Assembly: GCA_965644295.1 (NCBI GenBank) | Contig: CBFFRP010000169.1 | Coordinates: 186,001 to 250,000, forward strand | DNA length: 64,000 nucleotides | Origin: Paraphysomonas bandaiensis | Lineage: Eukaryota; Chrysophyceae | Reading direction: 5' to 3' | Part shown: positions 23,335 through 33,971 of the stretch, piece after piece | Position numbering within the stretch: position 1 is the first letter of the stretch | How the letters are laid out: every line of letters begins with the position of its first letter | Notes under the pieces: generated by a model | Seen by the model: only the letters and a program-made list of their open reading frames with translations | Told to the model about the DNA's origin: nothing | Database searches by the model: none | Translations under genes and position numbers: made by a program

Positions 23335-24316
23335 ACTAGACAACCAAGTAAGAAACCCTCATCATTAGGTGGAAAACTTCGTCAGGCAATTGAAGATTTA
23401 CAAAAAAATATTCCTGTTAATTGTGAAAAAAACAATTTGACTGATTTATTAGAAGAATATTTTCATTTCCCGTAAATCGGAATTAATTCTTCATGGTGTG
23501 TTTGCTGTAAATATTGGCGATGAAGGGAAACTTCAGTTATACTCGGAAAAAGAGATTGAGGAATCAACTGCAAGAGAATTGTTTACTGAGCTATCGGGTG
23601 TTGACAATCGGGCTGATTTATTGAATCGAATCACCGTGAGTGTGCTTTTACCTGCTGCAAAGTTTTCACCACCGATTGCTATAAGAAGTAGCTTGTTAGG
23701 TAGTTCTTCAATATTTGGATACGGAACTCTGACTCCTGTACTTGGAGAATTTGGCTTGTTTGGAATCACAGCCAAGCATTGTTAACTGCCTCCAACTGAA
23801 CACCTACCAACAAGCGATGAATATATTGATGTCTTTAGGTATCCGTTGTTGTCGAGCCTTACGACACGCCATATGCAGGAAGCCCCTGAAACGATTGGTG
23901 TGTTCTCAAATGAATGTCTTAGCTCGAATGATGATATTGTAGTTATAATGTTATCAGAGAACAATTCATATATGATTAATGAAGTTCACCCAGACATAAC
24001 CATACGGTTGGGTGACAAGTCAAAAACCAAAGGTATTGCAACACGAAAAGGCAACGTAGTGAAAGTGGGTATATCCACATTGACAACGTTGGGGAAAATA
24101 TGTGATATTACACCTGCGGGAGATTTTGTTGTAAGATCAATTCACTGTTGTTGTTTTGCAGCTCCGGGTGATTCAGGGTCATTGGTTGTATCATATAACA
24201 ATGATGCTGACGATGGCGTTGTGCTAGGTATCATAACAAGGACACAAAATACTGGACGAGCGTGGTGTGTACCAAATTCGGCGTTGTACGATATTGACTT
24301 AATTAAAGATTGTTAA
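23335..24316 (+). pseudogene. Trypsin-like serine protease, disrupted
   Basis: The first frame (to 23,475) reads KLRQAIEDLQKN...LLEEYF, then the similarity shifts by one base near 23,460 to SELILHGVFAVNIGDE. The second frame runs to a single in-frame TAA at 23,783-23,785 and continues in the same frame to 24,316. A chymotrypsin-fold triad is visible: TAKHC (His), NDDIVVI (Asp) and APGDSGSLV (Ser). The TAA follows directly after the His motif. TAA is a normal stop elsewhere here, so this looks like a pseudogene with one frameshift and one nonsense change, unless both are sequencing errors. The N-terminal ~100 residues are not recognised. Confidence 0.6.
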
Positions 24317-25176
24317 TTTTGTGTTGGGACAAAGACACATGACCTTGTTACATAAAACCATTTTTATTTTCGTAGGCAGTTAAGAGTTTGTTAATTAGCA
24401 CAAAACAAAACATCATGTGCTGACAAGGTATCGAGTATCGAACAACAGAACAGTCTAGAACTATGTGCCAGAAGCACTAACTAGATCTACATAATAGTAC
24501 TTGTGTTATCAATAATCAATACAACATGCATGATTACGAGAAACCCCACGCATTCTGGAGGGGCTAATCCAGTACCTTTCTAGTTTCTTGGTCTACACAA
24601 CTACACAATAGTACATACTAGGGCTAGGAAACAATAAATTGTATTGCAATATATTGTTTCCTATCCCCGGTACATGGCACATACGTACATACATGTACTA
24701 CATACATGAGCCAAGTATTACCAAAAGAATTCCCGTGTAGTACTTTCTTCGCCACACACGGTTACATTATTGACTTTTTGTACAGGCCAGAGTGAAAATA
24801 CTTTATGTTGTCAGCCAAGATGGAGAACGGGGGTGTGGCAGGTAGGGAGAGCGTGTAATGTATAATTCGCGCAAAACCTTAGCACTATATGTGTCGCTTG
24901 CCTAATGTACCGGCGGTGAGTCTACACTGTGGCTATACTCTCGGAATGGGACAAGTACAGATAAAACATATATAATTAATCGGTGATTCAGCTTCTCATA
25001 TTGAATTTTCATGAGCATCATTATTTCAGGAAATAGAGTTCTTAATTAATATTTTCTTTTATACCATGAATTATCAGATATCCTTTTGGGATAGGCCATA
25101 GACTACTCATCGCAACAGCTGTGTAGAGAATATTACATCATATCTACTAGTGAGCGTTGCTCAATCTGTGAACAAG
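24317..25176. other. Intergenic with degenerate dispersed repeats
   Basis: A motif ATTACGAGAAACCCC at ~24,535 recurs three to four times at 40,500-40,980. The part near 24,895-25,130 resembles 27,980-28,290 (CCTAATGTACC, AGATATCCTTTTGGGATA, ACTCATCGCAACA), so both are copies of an old repeat. No gene seen. Confidence 0.5.
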
Positions 25177-26181
25177 TTACTTGAGTATATGGTGAATCAG
25201 ACAACGGAAAGCTTTCTTGTCGGCCTTCGATTTTCCTCGAAAAAGGTTCCAAACTGTGGCTTCGATAATGTCAGCTTTAGCATGATCGCTGTCACTGTCT
25301 TGAAGCCAATTCGACTCACCAAAAACATCATAAACTGCTGAGAATTTTGTGTTTGTGCAAGCATTAGTCACGGATGTCTGAACATCGCTGCTTTTTTTCT
25401 TCACCTCGTTGACAGCAAGCAGAAGATAGATTAACCTATCGCCGCAAAATTTAGAGGTAGAATAAGCGTCAAGATCTGGTGCACGTTGATCATTTCTGCT
25501 GTTGATCGTTATCTTCATGGCATCTTTCACAAGACTCTTTGCGTTTTCTTTTGGACTAGTACACAGATCACTGACCACATCGCCATAGCTTCTCTTTTCT
25601 TTGGTCGTTGCCTTTTGTTTGGCCTTTTGCTTGGCCTTTTGCTTTGGCTTTACCTGTTGTATGTTGCCAGGAGAACGGCCTGGGGACCACAATTCATTGT
25701 TAGCACTGGAAAGAGCACTTTTGACTTCTTCCAAGGTTTGGACATTTCTGCAGTGTACGGCATCTTTCAATGCGTTTTCTATATCTGGATACTCAGAACC
25801 TGAGCTCTGAGGCCAATACACAATCACCTCTGCTGGTGCCTTAAAAAGAGTACTGACAGTTGAGGCAAACACATCGAACCACGTTGTAAAGCGCCGGGAA
25901 AGGGGATTACATACAAGTACAATAGCCGCCTTTGTGACGTTATCTCTCTTCAAAGCATTGCTCAGTTGTTCAGTGGAGCTGCTATGGTTCTTTGAGTCAA
26001 GCCCAACCGTATCATAATACGTATAACTGTCATCAGCAAACGTGTTAACTTTTTCTGTTCCGTCTTTGAACGGATCACTTGAGACATTAGCAGCAGTACT
26101 CACACCAGTGCACTCGTTGATAAACGTGCTTTTGCCTACACCAGCAGCACCAAGAACGATCACAGCAGTATTAGAGCTCAT
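25177..26181 (-). CDS. P-loop GTPase, AIG1/GIMAP-like (334 aa)
   Basis: A single open frame from ATG at 26,181 to TAA. Residues 11-18 are a Walker A/G1 motif (GAAGVGKS); DTVG at 57-60 fits the G3 switch (DxxG). LVCNPLSRRFTTWFD (~90-104) resembles the region after G3 in AIG1-type septin-like GTPases. A clear G4 (TKxD/NKxD) is not visible. Residues ~174-192 are a Lys/Gln/Ala repeat (KQKAKQKAKQK), a basic linker, followed by a helical tail of unknown type. Family knowledge: such GTPases often oligomerise on membranes; that is not shown here. It is divergent from the gene at 26,636. Confidence 0.65.
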   Translation of the reverse strand: MSSNTAVIVLGAAGVGKSTFINECTGVSTAANVSSDPFKDGTEKVNTFADDSYTYYDTVGLDSKNHSSSTEQLSNALKRDNVTKAAIVLVCNPLSRRFTTWFDVFASTVSTLFKAPAEVIVYWPQSSGSEYPDIENALKDAVHCRNVQTLEEVKSALSSANNELWSPGRSPGNIQQVKPKQKAKQKAKQKATTKEKRSYGDVVSDLCTSPKENAKSLVKDAMKITINSRNDQRAPDLDAYSTSKFCGDRLIYLLLAVNEVKKKSSDVQTSVTNACTNTKFSAVYDVFGESNWLQDSDSDHAKADIIEATVWNLFRGKSKADKKAFRCLIHHILK

Positions 26182-26635
26182 CCTATTAAGTATGTAATCT
26201 TATATAGATGTCTTATTGAAGGTTTAAATGAGTGGTTTAATATGTTGCATGCATAACAGTGTATATACCTCATGGTTGCATTGAGATCTTGAGATGGATA
26301 TATAGGGACAGTTAGAGGTGAATATTTATATATAGAAAAATACGTAGAAAATCGTACTGATAGAGAGGAGTCTGGATATTCAGACAGCGACACACGCACA
26401 AGCAAATGGGAGACTATGGGGATATATAGCCAATCATATCTCCTGTAACTGTATTGGTGATATATGATTGGACAGATGTGTTTTGTCCTTTTTCTGGATG
26501 ATTAACGTCTGCGGTATGGCGTGATATGCTACAGACTGCTGTGTCCATAGCACAACATCACATACAGTAAGAACAGAACACATATACATATACATACAGC
26601 CAGATACTGAAGACATCAGCCAACATCTGAGCGTG
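26182..26635. promoter_or_regulatory. Divergent promoter region
   Basis: A 454-bp gap between two head-to-head start codons. It contains an imperfect inverted pair (CCAATCATATCTCCTG near 26,431 and TGATATATGATTGG near 26,457) and ACATAC-rich sequence just before the + gene. No defined element can be named. Confidence 0.4.
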
Positions 26636-27451
26636 ATGGACTTCAAGGATAAAGTATGGCACACTGTGCAGTCCATGTATCACTTTATTGAAGCTGAAGG
26701 TACGGACAGAGATATCTTGAAGAGACAAATAGCAAACACTTCATTTTTCACAACATGTAACACAGATCGACCACAAATAAAATCATGTATTTTGACACGA
26801 AAATTGTGCTTTATTGACCTGATTATACCTCATGGCGTGACGCAAATCAGACAGCTATATGACGATGATGTGAATACACGAGAGTTCTATATTAAAGATC
26901 TTGTCTCACTTATGTGGACGGGATCAAAACAAGTTGACAGCAACAACCAGCTTATGGATGATGAACTTATTGCCATATCTGTTCAATGTGAAGAGGCGGT
27001 AATAAAAAAGCGCTGGATACACTTACTAACGACTTTTTATGCCAAAGTAATATTACTTCAACGAAGTCAACATGTCGATAGGCCTCATACTAAACGGAGA
27101 TATGCAGAGAATATGACGAATATTTATATTGGAAGATATTCTTTGGGACATATTGCCGTGAAGGGGAAAACAGTCGGTGATATTATCACTGATTGTGGAC
27201 ATGAGGATACCTTTCCTTCAGGAAGCAAAAAACGAATTATTATTGATGACGGCGTTAAGTATGAGTTAAATACGGTATATATGCCTAAGAAAGACTTTGG
27301 CGATTACAAAGCTGATGTATATTTTACCCCAAAGATGATAACTTGTATTGAAAATCATATTCAGTATCATTTAGGGAATGAAGTAAATTCCACTACCGTT
27401 CTCCATGCCAAGACTGCTGAAACAAAATATTTGGACAAGATGGAATATTAA
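26636..27451 (+). CDS. Unrecognised protein (271 aa)
   Basis: Single open frame; the ATG at 26,636 (MDFKDKVWHTVQSMYHF) is chosen because the codon before it is GTG. No signal peptide or membrane segment. Landmarks: CFIDLIIPHGVTQIRQLY near 60-80, a helical middle with KKRWIHLLTTFYAKVILL, a basic RPHTKRRY, then GSKKRIIIDDG. I cannot assign a family. The head-to-head arrangement with the GTPase may mean shared regulation but is not evidence of shared function. Confidence 0.6.
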   Translation: MDFKDKVWHTVQSMYHFIEAEGTDRDILKRQIANTSFFTTCNTDRPQIKSCILTRKLCFIDLIIPHGVTQIRQLYDDDVNTREFYIKDLVSLMWTGSKQVDSNNQLMDDELIAISVQCEEAVIKKRWIHLLTTFYAKVILLQRSQHVDRPHTKRRYAENMTNIYIGRYSLGHIAVKGKTVGDIITDCGHEDTFPSGSKKRIIIDDGVKYELNTVYMPKKDFGDYKADVYFTPKMITCIENHIQYHLGNEVNSTTVLHAKTAETKYLDKMEY

Positions 27452-28544
27452 ATATCAGTGCCTACCAAGAGAAATAACTTGACAGTAACCTTCTACCAAC
27501 TCAAAACTTGCCTCAGTTACAACTTGATATATCTTTCAAATCGCTGTTGTCTCATTTCTCATTTATTGCAACACTAGTAGTAGGAATATTCGCAGCCATT
27601 GCGTGGGATATATGACATTTACCCATATGAAGTTCGTGCGTTTGTACCACAAGAGAAGATATTCCAGCAGTATTCTTTTAGACATTTTGTAAAACAATTT
27701 CTTGCTCTAGTTCTGCCTTTTAGACAAGTGGTTACATGCTAATAAAGTCCTAAAATTACTTGGGTTAAAGGCAAGCCAAAATGTAAATACAAATACTTTA
27801 TGAGTTATTAGACATCCATGGTACATACAAACAAGAGTACTTGTATGAGAATAGATAACATAACTTTATCATGTAAAATTCACCCTAAATTATTGGGAAG
27901 CAAGCTTTCTAAAAGCTCCGGCTACTGATGATTCCGCACACTAGCCTTCCTGTCACCTTCATATGTTGAAGCGTTATATGTATTGCCTGCCAAATGTACC
28001 AGTGTCGAAATGAGCTAATCACATATAAAATTTATATATTTAATCATTACTTCAGCCTCCCATATGGGCTTTTCACCTACCGTAGAGTGAGTTGAAAGGC
28101 TTTTTATTGTATTTCATTAGAATTTAGAAGATGTGTACATATGTATAACACATACTGGTGGTTGGTATAATGGTGGTTGGTATAAGAGTTACATTATATT
28201 CTCTTCATACCTCAAATGATCAGATACCCCTTTGGAGATAGTGAAGCAAATTTCCGGAAGTGGCAACTCATCGCAACAATGTGTATTGTAAATGTTTTTG
28301 CCAAATGTACAGCATGTTAACGTACACGTAATACACTGTCGGAATGGGGAAGCTATATATAAAACACGTATACATAGAAAAAATATACTTATAGTACTAC
28401 ACATTCCTACCATTAAAGGAAAAAAAAGCCAACCAGAATTGCTTTCAAAACACAATAGTTTACTATGAATTTATTGTGAGACCAGGCCAATACAAAAAAA
28501 TTACATTGCATGGGCACTACTAGTGATACAACATATACACCAGT
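27452..28544. other. Convergent intergenic region
   Basis: About 1.1 kb between 3' ends. It has an old dispersed repeat (~27,980-28,330) related to 24,895-25,130. No gene or RNA seen. Confidence 0.45.
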
Positions 28545-29096
28545 CTATCCGATCGTAGTGTATTTATTAGGGTTCTGGCCGTTTCTCTGTGCCAACTCCA
28601 CCGCCATCTGTGTGATGGCACAAGGCGAGAACATGCAACAACAAGAGACCAAGCAATCTTTCAGCATGACATCATCGTCAACGGGTGCCGGTTTCGACGG
28701 TACTGCACCATCTTTAGTGTCTTCACGTAGATACCTGTACCTTATTTGTTGGCGCAGTTGGTAGACATTAGGTGGGAAGAGACAGTCAACTATAGAGCAC
28801 TCGCGATACTCCATAGACGACTTCATAGATGCAAGAGGGACACAAGGGACACAGCAGCTGATGAAGGTGATATCTGCATACTCAGAGAAGACCTTAGGGT
28901 CATAAAGAGACATCCCAAACCCCGGCGAGAGGGAGTTTATGGGGTCAGAGTCAGAGTCTACTGGATCTGTCTGTTGACCCTCTGATTGTGTGGGAGGACG
29001 ACTGCTACTGCCCTTGTTCTCTTCTGAGGGCTGCACTGATACAGGCTCCTCACTCTCGACTAGACTGTCACTCAGTGTGTCGTTTGTAGACATCAT
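28545..29096 (-). CDS. PLAC8-domain protein (183 aa)
   Basis: Single exon starting at ATG 29,096 (a second ATG follows directly). Residues 1-60 are acidic/Ser-rich and disordered. The PLAC8 core follows: FISCCVPC (78-85), a spacer with RQQIRYRYLR (~115-124), then DCLVSCCCMFSPC (147-159) and Q163, matching the family pattern of a cysteine cluster followed by C-x-x-Q-x-x-x-E/H. Family members are small membrane-associated cysteine-rich proteins (PLAC8, plant FWL/PCR, Ca/Cd transport and cell-size roles). It is paired head-to-head with a second PLAC8 gene. Confidence 0.8.
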   Translation of the reverse strand: MMSTNDTLSDSLVESEEPVSVQPSEENKGSSSRPPTQSEGQQTDPVDSDSDPINSLSPGFGMSLYDPKVFSEYADITFISCCVPCVPLASMKSSMEYRECSIVDCLFPPNVYQLRQQIRYRYLREDTKDGAVPSKPAPVDDDVMLKDCLVSCCCMFSPCAITQMAVELAQRNGQNPNKYTTIG

Positions 29097-29184
29097 ATTT
29101 GAAGTAGGAGGGTGTTAATCGTCCCTGGTAATATAAATACCAAACCTCATATCCAACATACCACCATACACTGTATGGTACACA

Positions 29185-29670
29185 TACCTACCTACCTACC
29201 TACCTACCTACCTACCTACCTACCTACATACCTACCTATACATACCTACATACCTACATACCTACATACCTACATACCTACATACCTACATACCTACATA
29301 CCTACATACCTACATACCTACATACATACATACATACATACATACATACATACATACATACATACATACATACATACATACATACATACATACATACATA
29401 CATACATACATACATACATACATACATACATACATACATACCTACATACATACCTACATACCTACATACCTACATACCTACATACCTACATACCTACATA
29501 CCTACATACCTACATACCTACATACCTACATACCTACATACCTACATACCTACATACATACATACATACATACATACATACATACATACATACATACATA
29601 CATACATACATACATACATACATACATACATACATACATACATACATACATACATACATACATACATACA

Positions 29671-29702
<32 letters not shown>
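29185..29702 (+). repeat. Compound TACC/TACA microsatellite, ~515 bp
   Basis: Blocks in order: (TACC)n from 29,185, mixed TACA-TACC octamers to ~29,326, pure (CATA)n to ~29,442, octamers again to ~29,555, pure (CATA)n to ~29,702. It lies wholly inside the gap between two divergent PLAC8 genes. Open frames of Tyr/Ile/His/Thr through it are artefacts. Confidence 0.95.
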
Positions 29703-29831
29703 CGTATCTGATCTTGCGTATGATTTGTGCGCTGTGTTATTCAGTGGGATGTGCACATAACTTTCTTCTCGTATCATCTGCTCACGTAACTTATATCCAT
29801 ATACAGTTATTCCTTATAGCAGAGTGTCGTC

Positions 29832-31608
29832 ATGATAGGACTCTTCCACCCCCATATGATGGTCAATAGACAGGGAACAGAGACCTTAGATAGACCCACC
29901 AACAACTATGATATGGCGGGTGTCCCAAGAGGCCACTGGTCATCGGGTTTATTCGGGTGTCTGGAGAATATAGTGCCATCCTGTATACTGGCCTTCTGCT
30001 GCACTCCTGTGCTGTGGTCTCAGGTGATCTGCTGCTGCATACAGTGTATGTTATACAGTGTAGAGTGGATGCTATAGAGTGCATATCGTAGAGTGCACAG
30101 TATATAGTGTACAGTGGATGCAATATGCTGTATAGTGGATAGTACATAGAATAGTGTAGAGTGTACATCATATAGTTGATATTTTCTGGTAGATAGTGTA
30201 TTGTGGGCGGTGTATTTTATATGATGTATGTTATATTGTATATAGTGTGATAGTGGATAGTTCATGGGATGGGACATGTGGTGTGGATATGAGTTCACTA
30301 TACGGCTGATGTAGGTGGCTATAAGATCTCAAATACCAGCACTTGTGGACTTAAAGAACTACTCCCATATTTCCCGACGAACTTCCGGGTATGTTTGCAC
30401 GGTTACTTATCCCTAAGATTCAATTTAGTTTGTATAGGTACCACTGCTTGGTTGATTTATATGTCCTATTTATGGTGGTTGGTCTCCTGTTCCTTGCACT
30501 TTGCGTGATATTTTGGGGCGTTCCGTATGTGGGATATTTGTTTCTACTGCTAACACTGTTTACACTGGCTCCATTTTATTATATCCTTGGACACCTCCGA
30601 ACTGCTTTTCGAATGAAGTAAGTAACAAGCTATATGCCTCATTGTAGTACCACGTCACTATATATACCGTCCTAAGGTTCTCGAGTAAGTAAATTCCCTG
30701 CAGGTATTCTATTCCGGGATATTTTCCTGAAGGAGCCGAGGCGTGGGATTGTGTTTTAGACGTAGTTATTGGGATATTCTGTCATCCATGTTCTCTATCT
30801 CAGGTGAATATTGCGCGTGGGTGGGTGTCATATATCATATTACTTTTCTTGGAGTGCTATCTCGTGAATGTTGTATTCAGTATCACAGTGTATATGAGTA
30901 GGTTAATTTGTGGTCTATATCTTTAGCTGCACTATCTACGCGTTATTTCATTTCACATTACTCATGATGCAGTGATTATACTTATATATTATCATCTGCA
31001 TTAAAGGCGCACTGTATGATTTGCTTTTGACATGTACCAGATGGCAAGGCATGTCTTCCAGTACCAGAGATGGGACCCCGAAATCGGCCTTTTTCTCGGG
31101 GACCCTAGTACCCTCCCGCCCCTAGAGGGGGATTTCAGACGCCCGCCTGTGAGTCGATATATTATAGTGGGATATTCTTTAGTTTGATGGATACTTTATT
31201 GATTCAGGAGGCGGATAATGCAGGGTTGGCATGGATCAATGATACTCCCCTACCAGGCAGAGAAGGGTATGGGCAGGTGCGTACCGTTTAAGAGTAGAAT
31301 TTACATTGAGTAGTGCAATGCGATTTTGTAGCACAATTAACATGGTTTTGTTTCTCTGTCTTTTGTTTAGTTGCACTCTTATGTTTAGACGCTTCTTATT
31401 TTCCGTGTTGTGATGTCAGGGGTGGCAGCATAGGCCAGGTGGGGCAGGTTCTTCGCAGCGCTCTCAGCATCCTACATTTGCAACGCCATCCCGTATGGAG
31501 GACAGAGAAGAAGCGCCGCCAGTTGCGCAAGCCGAACGGGTTCACGAGAATCATGGGCATGGTGGAGCAGTGTATGGGGCTGATGGGAAAGTCATTAGAT
31601 CTCACTAG
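29832..31608 (+). CDS. PLAC8-domain protein, six exons (285 aa)
   Basis: Exons: 29832-30023, 30418-30617, 30704-30803, 31041-31148, 31208-31276, 31420-31608; all junctions are GT-AG and keep frame. Exon 1 has WSSGLFGC...SCILAFCCTPVLWSQ, the first PLAC8 cysteine block. Exon 2 encodes ~67 residues with two membrane segments (VLFMVVGLLFLALCVIFWG; YLFLLLTLFTLAPFYYIL). Exon 3 gives WDCVLDVVIGIFCHPCSLSQ, the second cysteine block, and exon 4 starts MARHVFQ, the usual end of the domain. Exons 5-6 are a polar Pro/Gly/His-rich tail. Intron 1 (394 nt) is a degenerate TATAGTG/GTGGAT repeat. Likely membrane protein; substrate unknown. Confidence 0.75.
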
Positions 31609-32017
31609 TTGTTAATGTAGATTAATCCGTCAGTGCAAATTGTAGTACTCACAACGATGTATAAAGTTTTCTTGTTGTATTACATTTCGTAATATTTCTT
31701 GTTATAATATAAGGATGTGAATTGTATTTAAGTTAGCTTAAATTACCTAGCAAAGTAAATTATTTCATAAGTGTTCAAAATATTTTATTTAAAAGCTGTC
31801 AACAAGTACTGTGTGTTGAAATAGTACAGCACTCGATTTAAATTATATACTCTCTACGTGATGCCAAAGTGTCGTGTTTACCTTCTCTCATGTGCCATTC
31901 TGAAATTTTGTATTTTCTTGCTGCCTACAGATATTGACAGCATTTCACACTTCACATGAATATATCAGTTAATGTCAATATTTATATCAATCTACAGTTA
32001 CAATGGTACCAATGATT

Positions 32018-33483
32018 TCACGCTGAATTTCCCACAGCAATAACGACCACAGAAACCATTAATGTACAAAATGAAGCAATATTCCACCGTAAACTTTTCG
32101 ATGAAGAGTCATTGAACTCACCTACACAATTATTCGTTAACTTAATATTTTCAAATTTAAGTGAACAACAATACCGAGCAAGCAGCTCCAGACCTATTGT
32201 TAAATAATGATTCATTAACACACAAATCATAGCATTATAGTCAACGACATATACCTGCCCAGTAGCCACCGTTGTTATCATAATAAGCGGCCAAGCAATG
32301 CCCTCTCCTAATGGCCCCATAAGAGTCTGTGAGTAACCATAAATTATAATGTGCGCCATCCAGACTATGGCCATTAACGCACAAACACAAAGACGAAAAA
32401 ACAGTAATTTCCAAGAGAAGGAAGAGGTGGAACGCTCTAATGATATTTGAAACGAAAATGGGCTCAGCGTTTCGTCATCCTGAGGCTTGTCAAAATCATT
32501 ACTTGCAGATGAACAAACGGTACAAGCATCACCGATATACAGCCTCCATGTACCCTACATTTACAATTATATTCTCCCACAAAGTCATACGAAGTTTACA
32601 GCCATGTAGTCAATGTACGATATTAATACGAGCTACTGTGAAAGCAAGTTTATACCTTTTCAATGAGAAGAAACATAGGGTATATAATATTAGCAACTGC
32701 ACCAAGACAAAAAGCAAGTAGCCATATTGGCTGAGATGAATTCACTGACGATACACCCAAATTTTCTGCCGTACGAACTATTGGGGAACCAAATACAAAT
32801 GCAAATTGAAGCTGAGAAGCAAATATCCCACCTATTATAGCTACTATGACTCCTTTAAATCGATTCCTAAACACCGAATCTTTCTGAGTTTTGCATTGTA
32901 CAGCTGATATACTATTCTGATTCTCATCAATACAAGACGTTATGGAGGCCAAAGTGTTTTCGTTTTTAAGGCTACCAGCGACCGCACTTAAAGCAAATCC
33001 AGCCGATCCAATACATATTCCAACCACTGTCAAACTAAAGGCAGTGGTATGAGACTGATTTAAATGAGAATACAACAAAGGAAGCAATGTCCCCAACACC
33101 AACACAACACCCATAAGCAATGAGGTCCCTATAGCTAATCCCAGTAACTTAACTGCAAGTCCAAACATGAATGAGCCGATTCCCCACATGAGACTAAAGA
33201 CACACACGAGTATAACAACAGAAGGCTTCACGTCTATGTAACATGAGCTCAATGTATGCATATCAATAACACTGAGAGTGTATGTAATGGACAGGAGGAC
33301 AGAGAAGAGTGTGTATATAAGCCATACGTTCTCCCAGTCCCAATAACTACACGTGTATAAGGGACTGGACACTAGACGGACTATACGAGGACAATGAGGT
33401 TTGAGAGGGAGTTGCCATGAGCCATTGCATATGCCTGCGAGGATGCATAGGCTACAGCCGAGTGGGAAAGTATATGTGCTCAT
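32018..33483 (-). CDS. RhaT-like (drug/metabolite superfamily) transporter, three exons
   Basis: Exon 1 is 33483-32656 and starts at MSTYTFPLG, just before the first membrane segment. Exon 2 is 32479-32255. Exon 3 is probably 32116-32018 (acceptor uncertain; an unspliced alternative is also open). About 383 aa. Family landmarks of the L-rhamnose-proton symporter group: GICNGSWQLPLK, then WDWENVWLIYTLF, many hydrophobic helices, and in exon 2 HIIIYGYSQTLMGPLGEGIAWPL, close to the YG-x-G...GPLG..IGW motif of eukaryotic RhaT-like proteins. Likely a 10-helix sugar or metabolite carrier; the substrate cannot be read from sequence. Divergent from TM9SF. Confidence 0.65.
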
Positions 33484-33971
33484 GATATGAGTTGTGGAGT
33501 ATATATACATGGATGAGAGGGTTAGACTGTTAGCTAGCACTGCATCCATAGACGTACAGCAGGACACTGTAGCAGTGTAGCAGTACACACTGCCGTACAT
33601 GTCTACCACATAGTGTACCATTCTACTTTTACACTCCACTGGTACACAAGTACATATCATACCACAACCATCCTCCACTGCACATATGATACGAACTGAA
33701 AATATTAAACTTGACCTCTAAAGATCCTCAACTCAACCTAATCGAATTGTTTTTGTATATGACAAGTCAGGTAGGGTCTCTCTCGTCTGTTGGTGTACCC
33801 ATATACATATATATATACAGGTGTAGGCTGAGGTTAGTATATATATCACTATATCACATAACTTTATGCAAACATATATATACATTGCAGACCAATTCCT
33901 TCCCTCTGCGTATATACCCTCAACCGGAAGTGCATTCCCCTTCCACTGATAGTTAGATAATAGTAAATCAG
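33484..33971. promoter_or_regulatory. Divergent promoter region (RhaT-like / TM9SF)
   Basis: A 488-bp gap between start codons, with ATATATATAC tracts near 33,800-33,845 and several GTACAC/TACAC words. No named element. Confidence 0.4.

Noticed and set aside
23783-23785. Stop-codon reassignment (TAA as sense)
   Set aside because: TAA terminates TM9SF, the GTPase and the small-protein genes at expected positions.
29112-29777. Long Tyr/Ile/His/Thr and Met-Tyr-Val-Cys open frames in the TACC/TACA tract
   Set aside because: They are forced by a 4-bp repeat and have no start context, domain or conservation.
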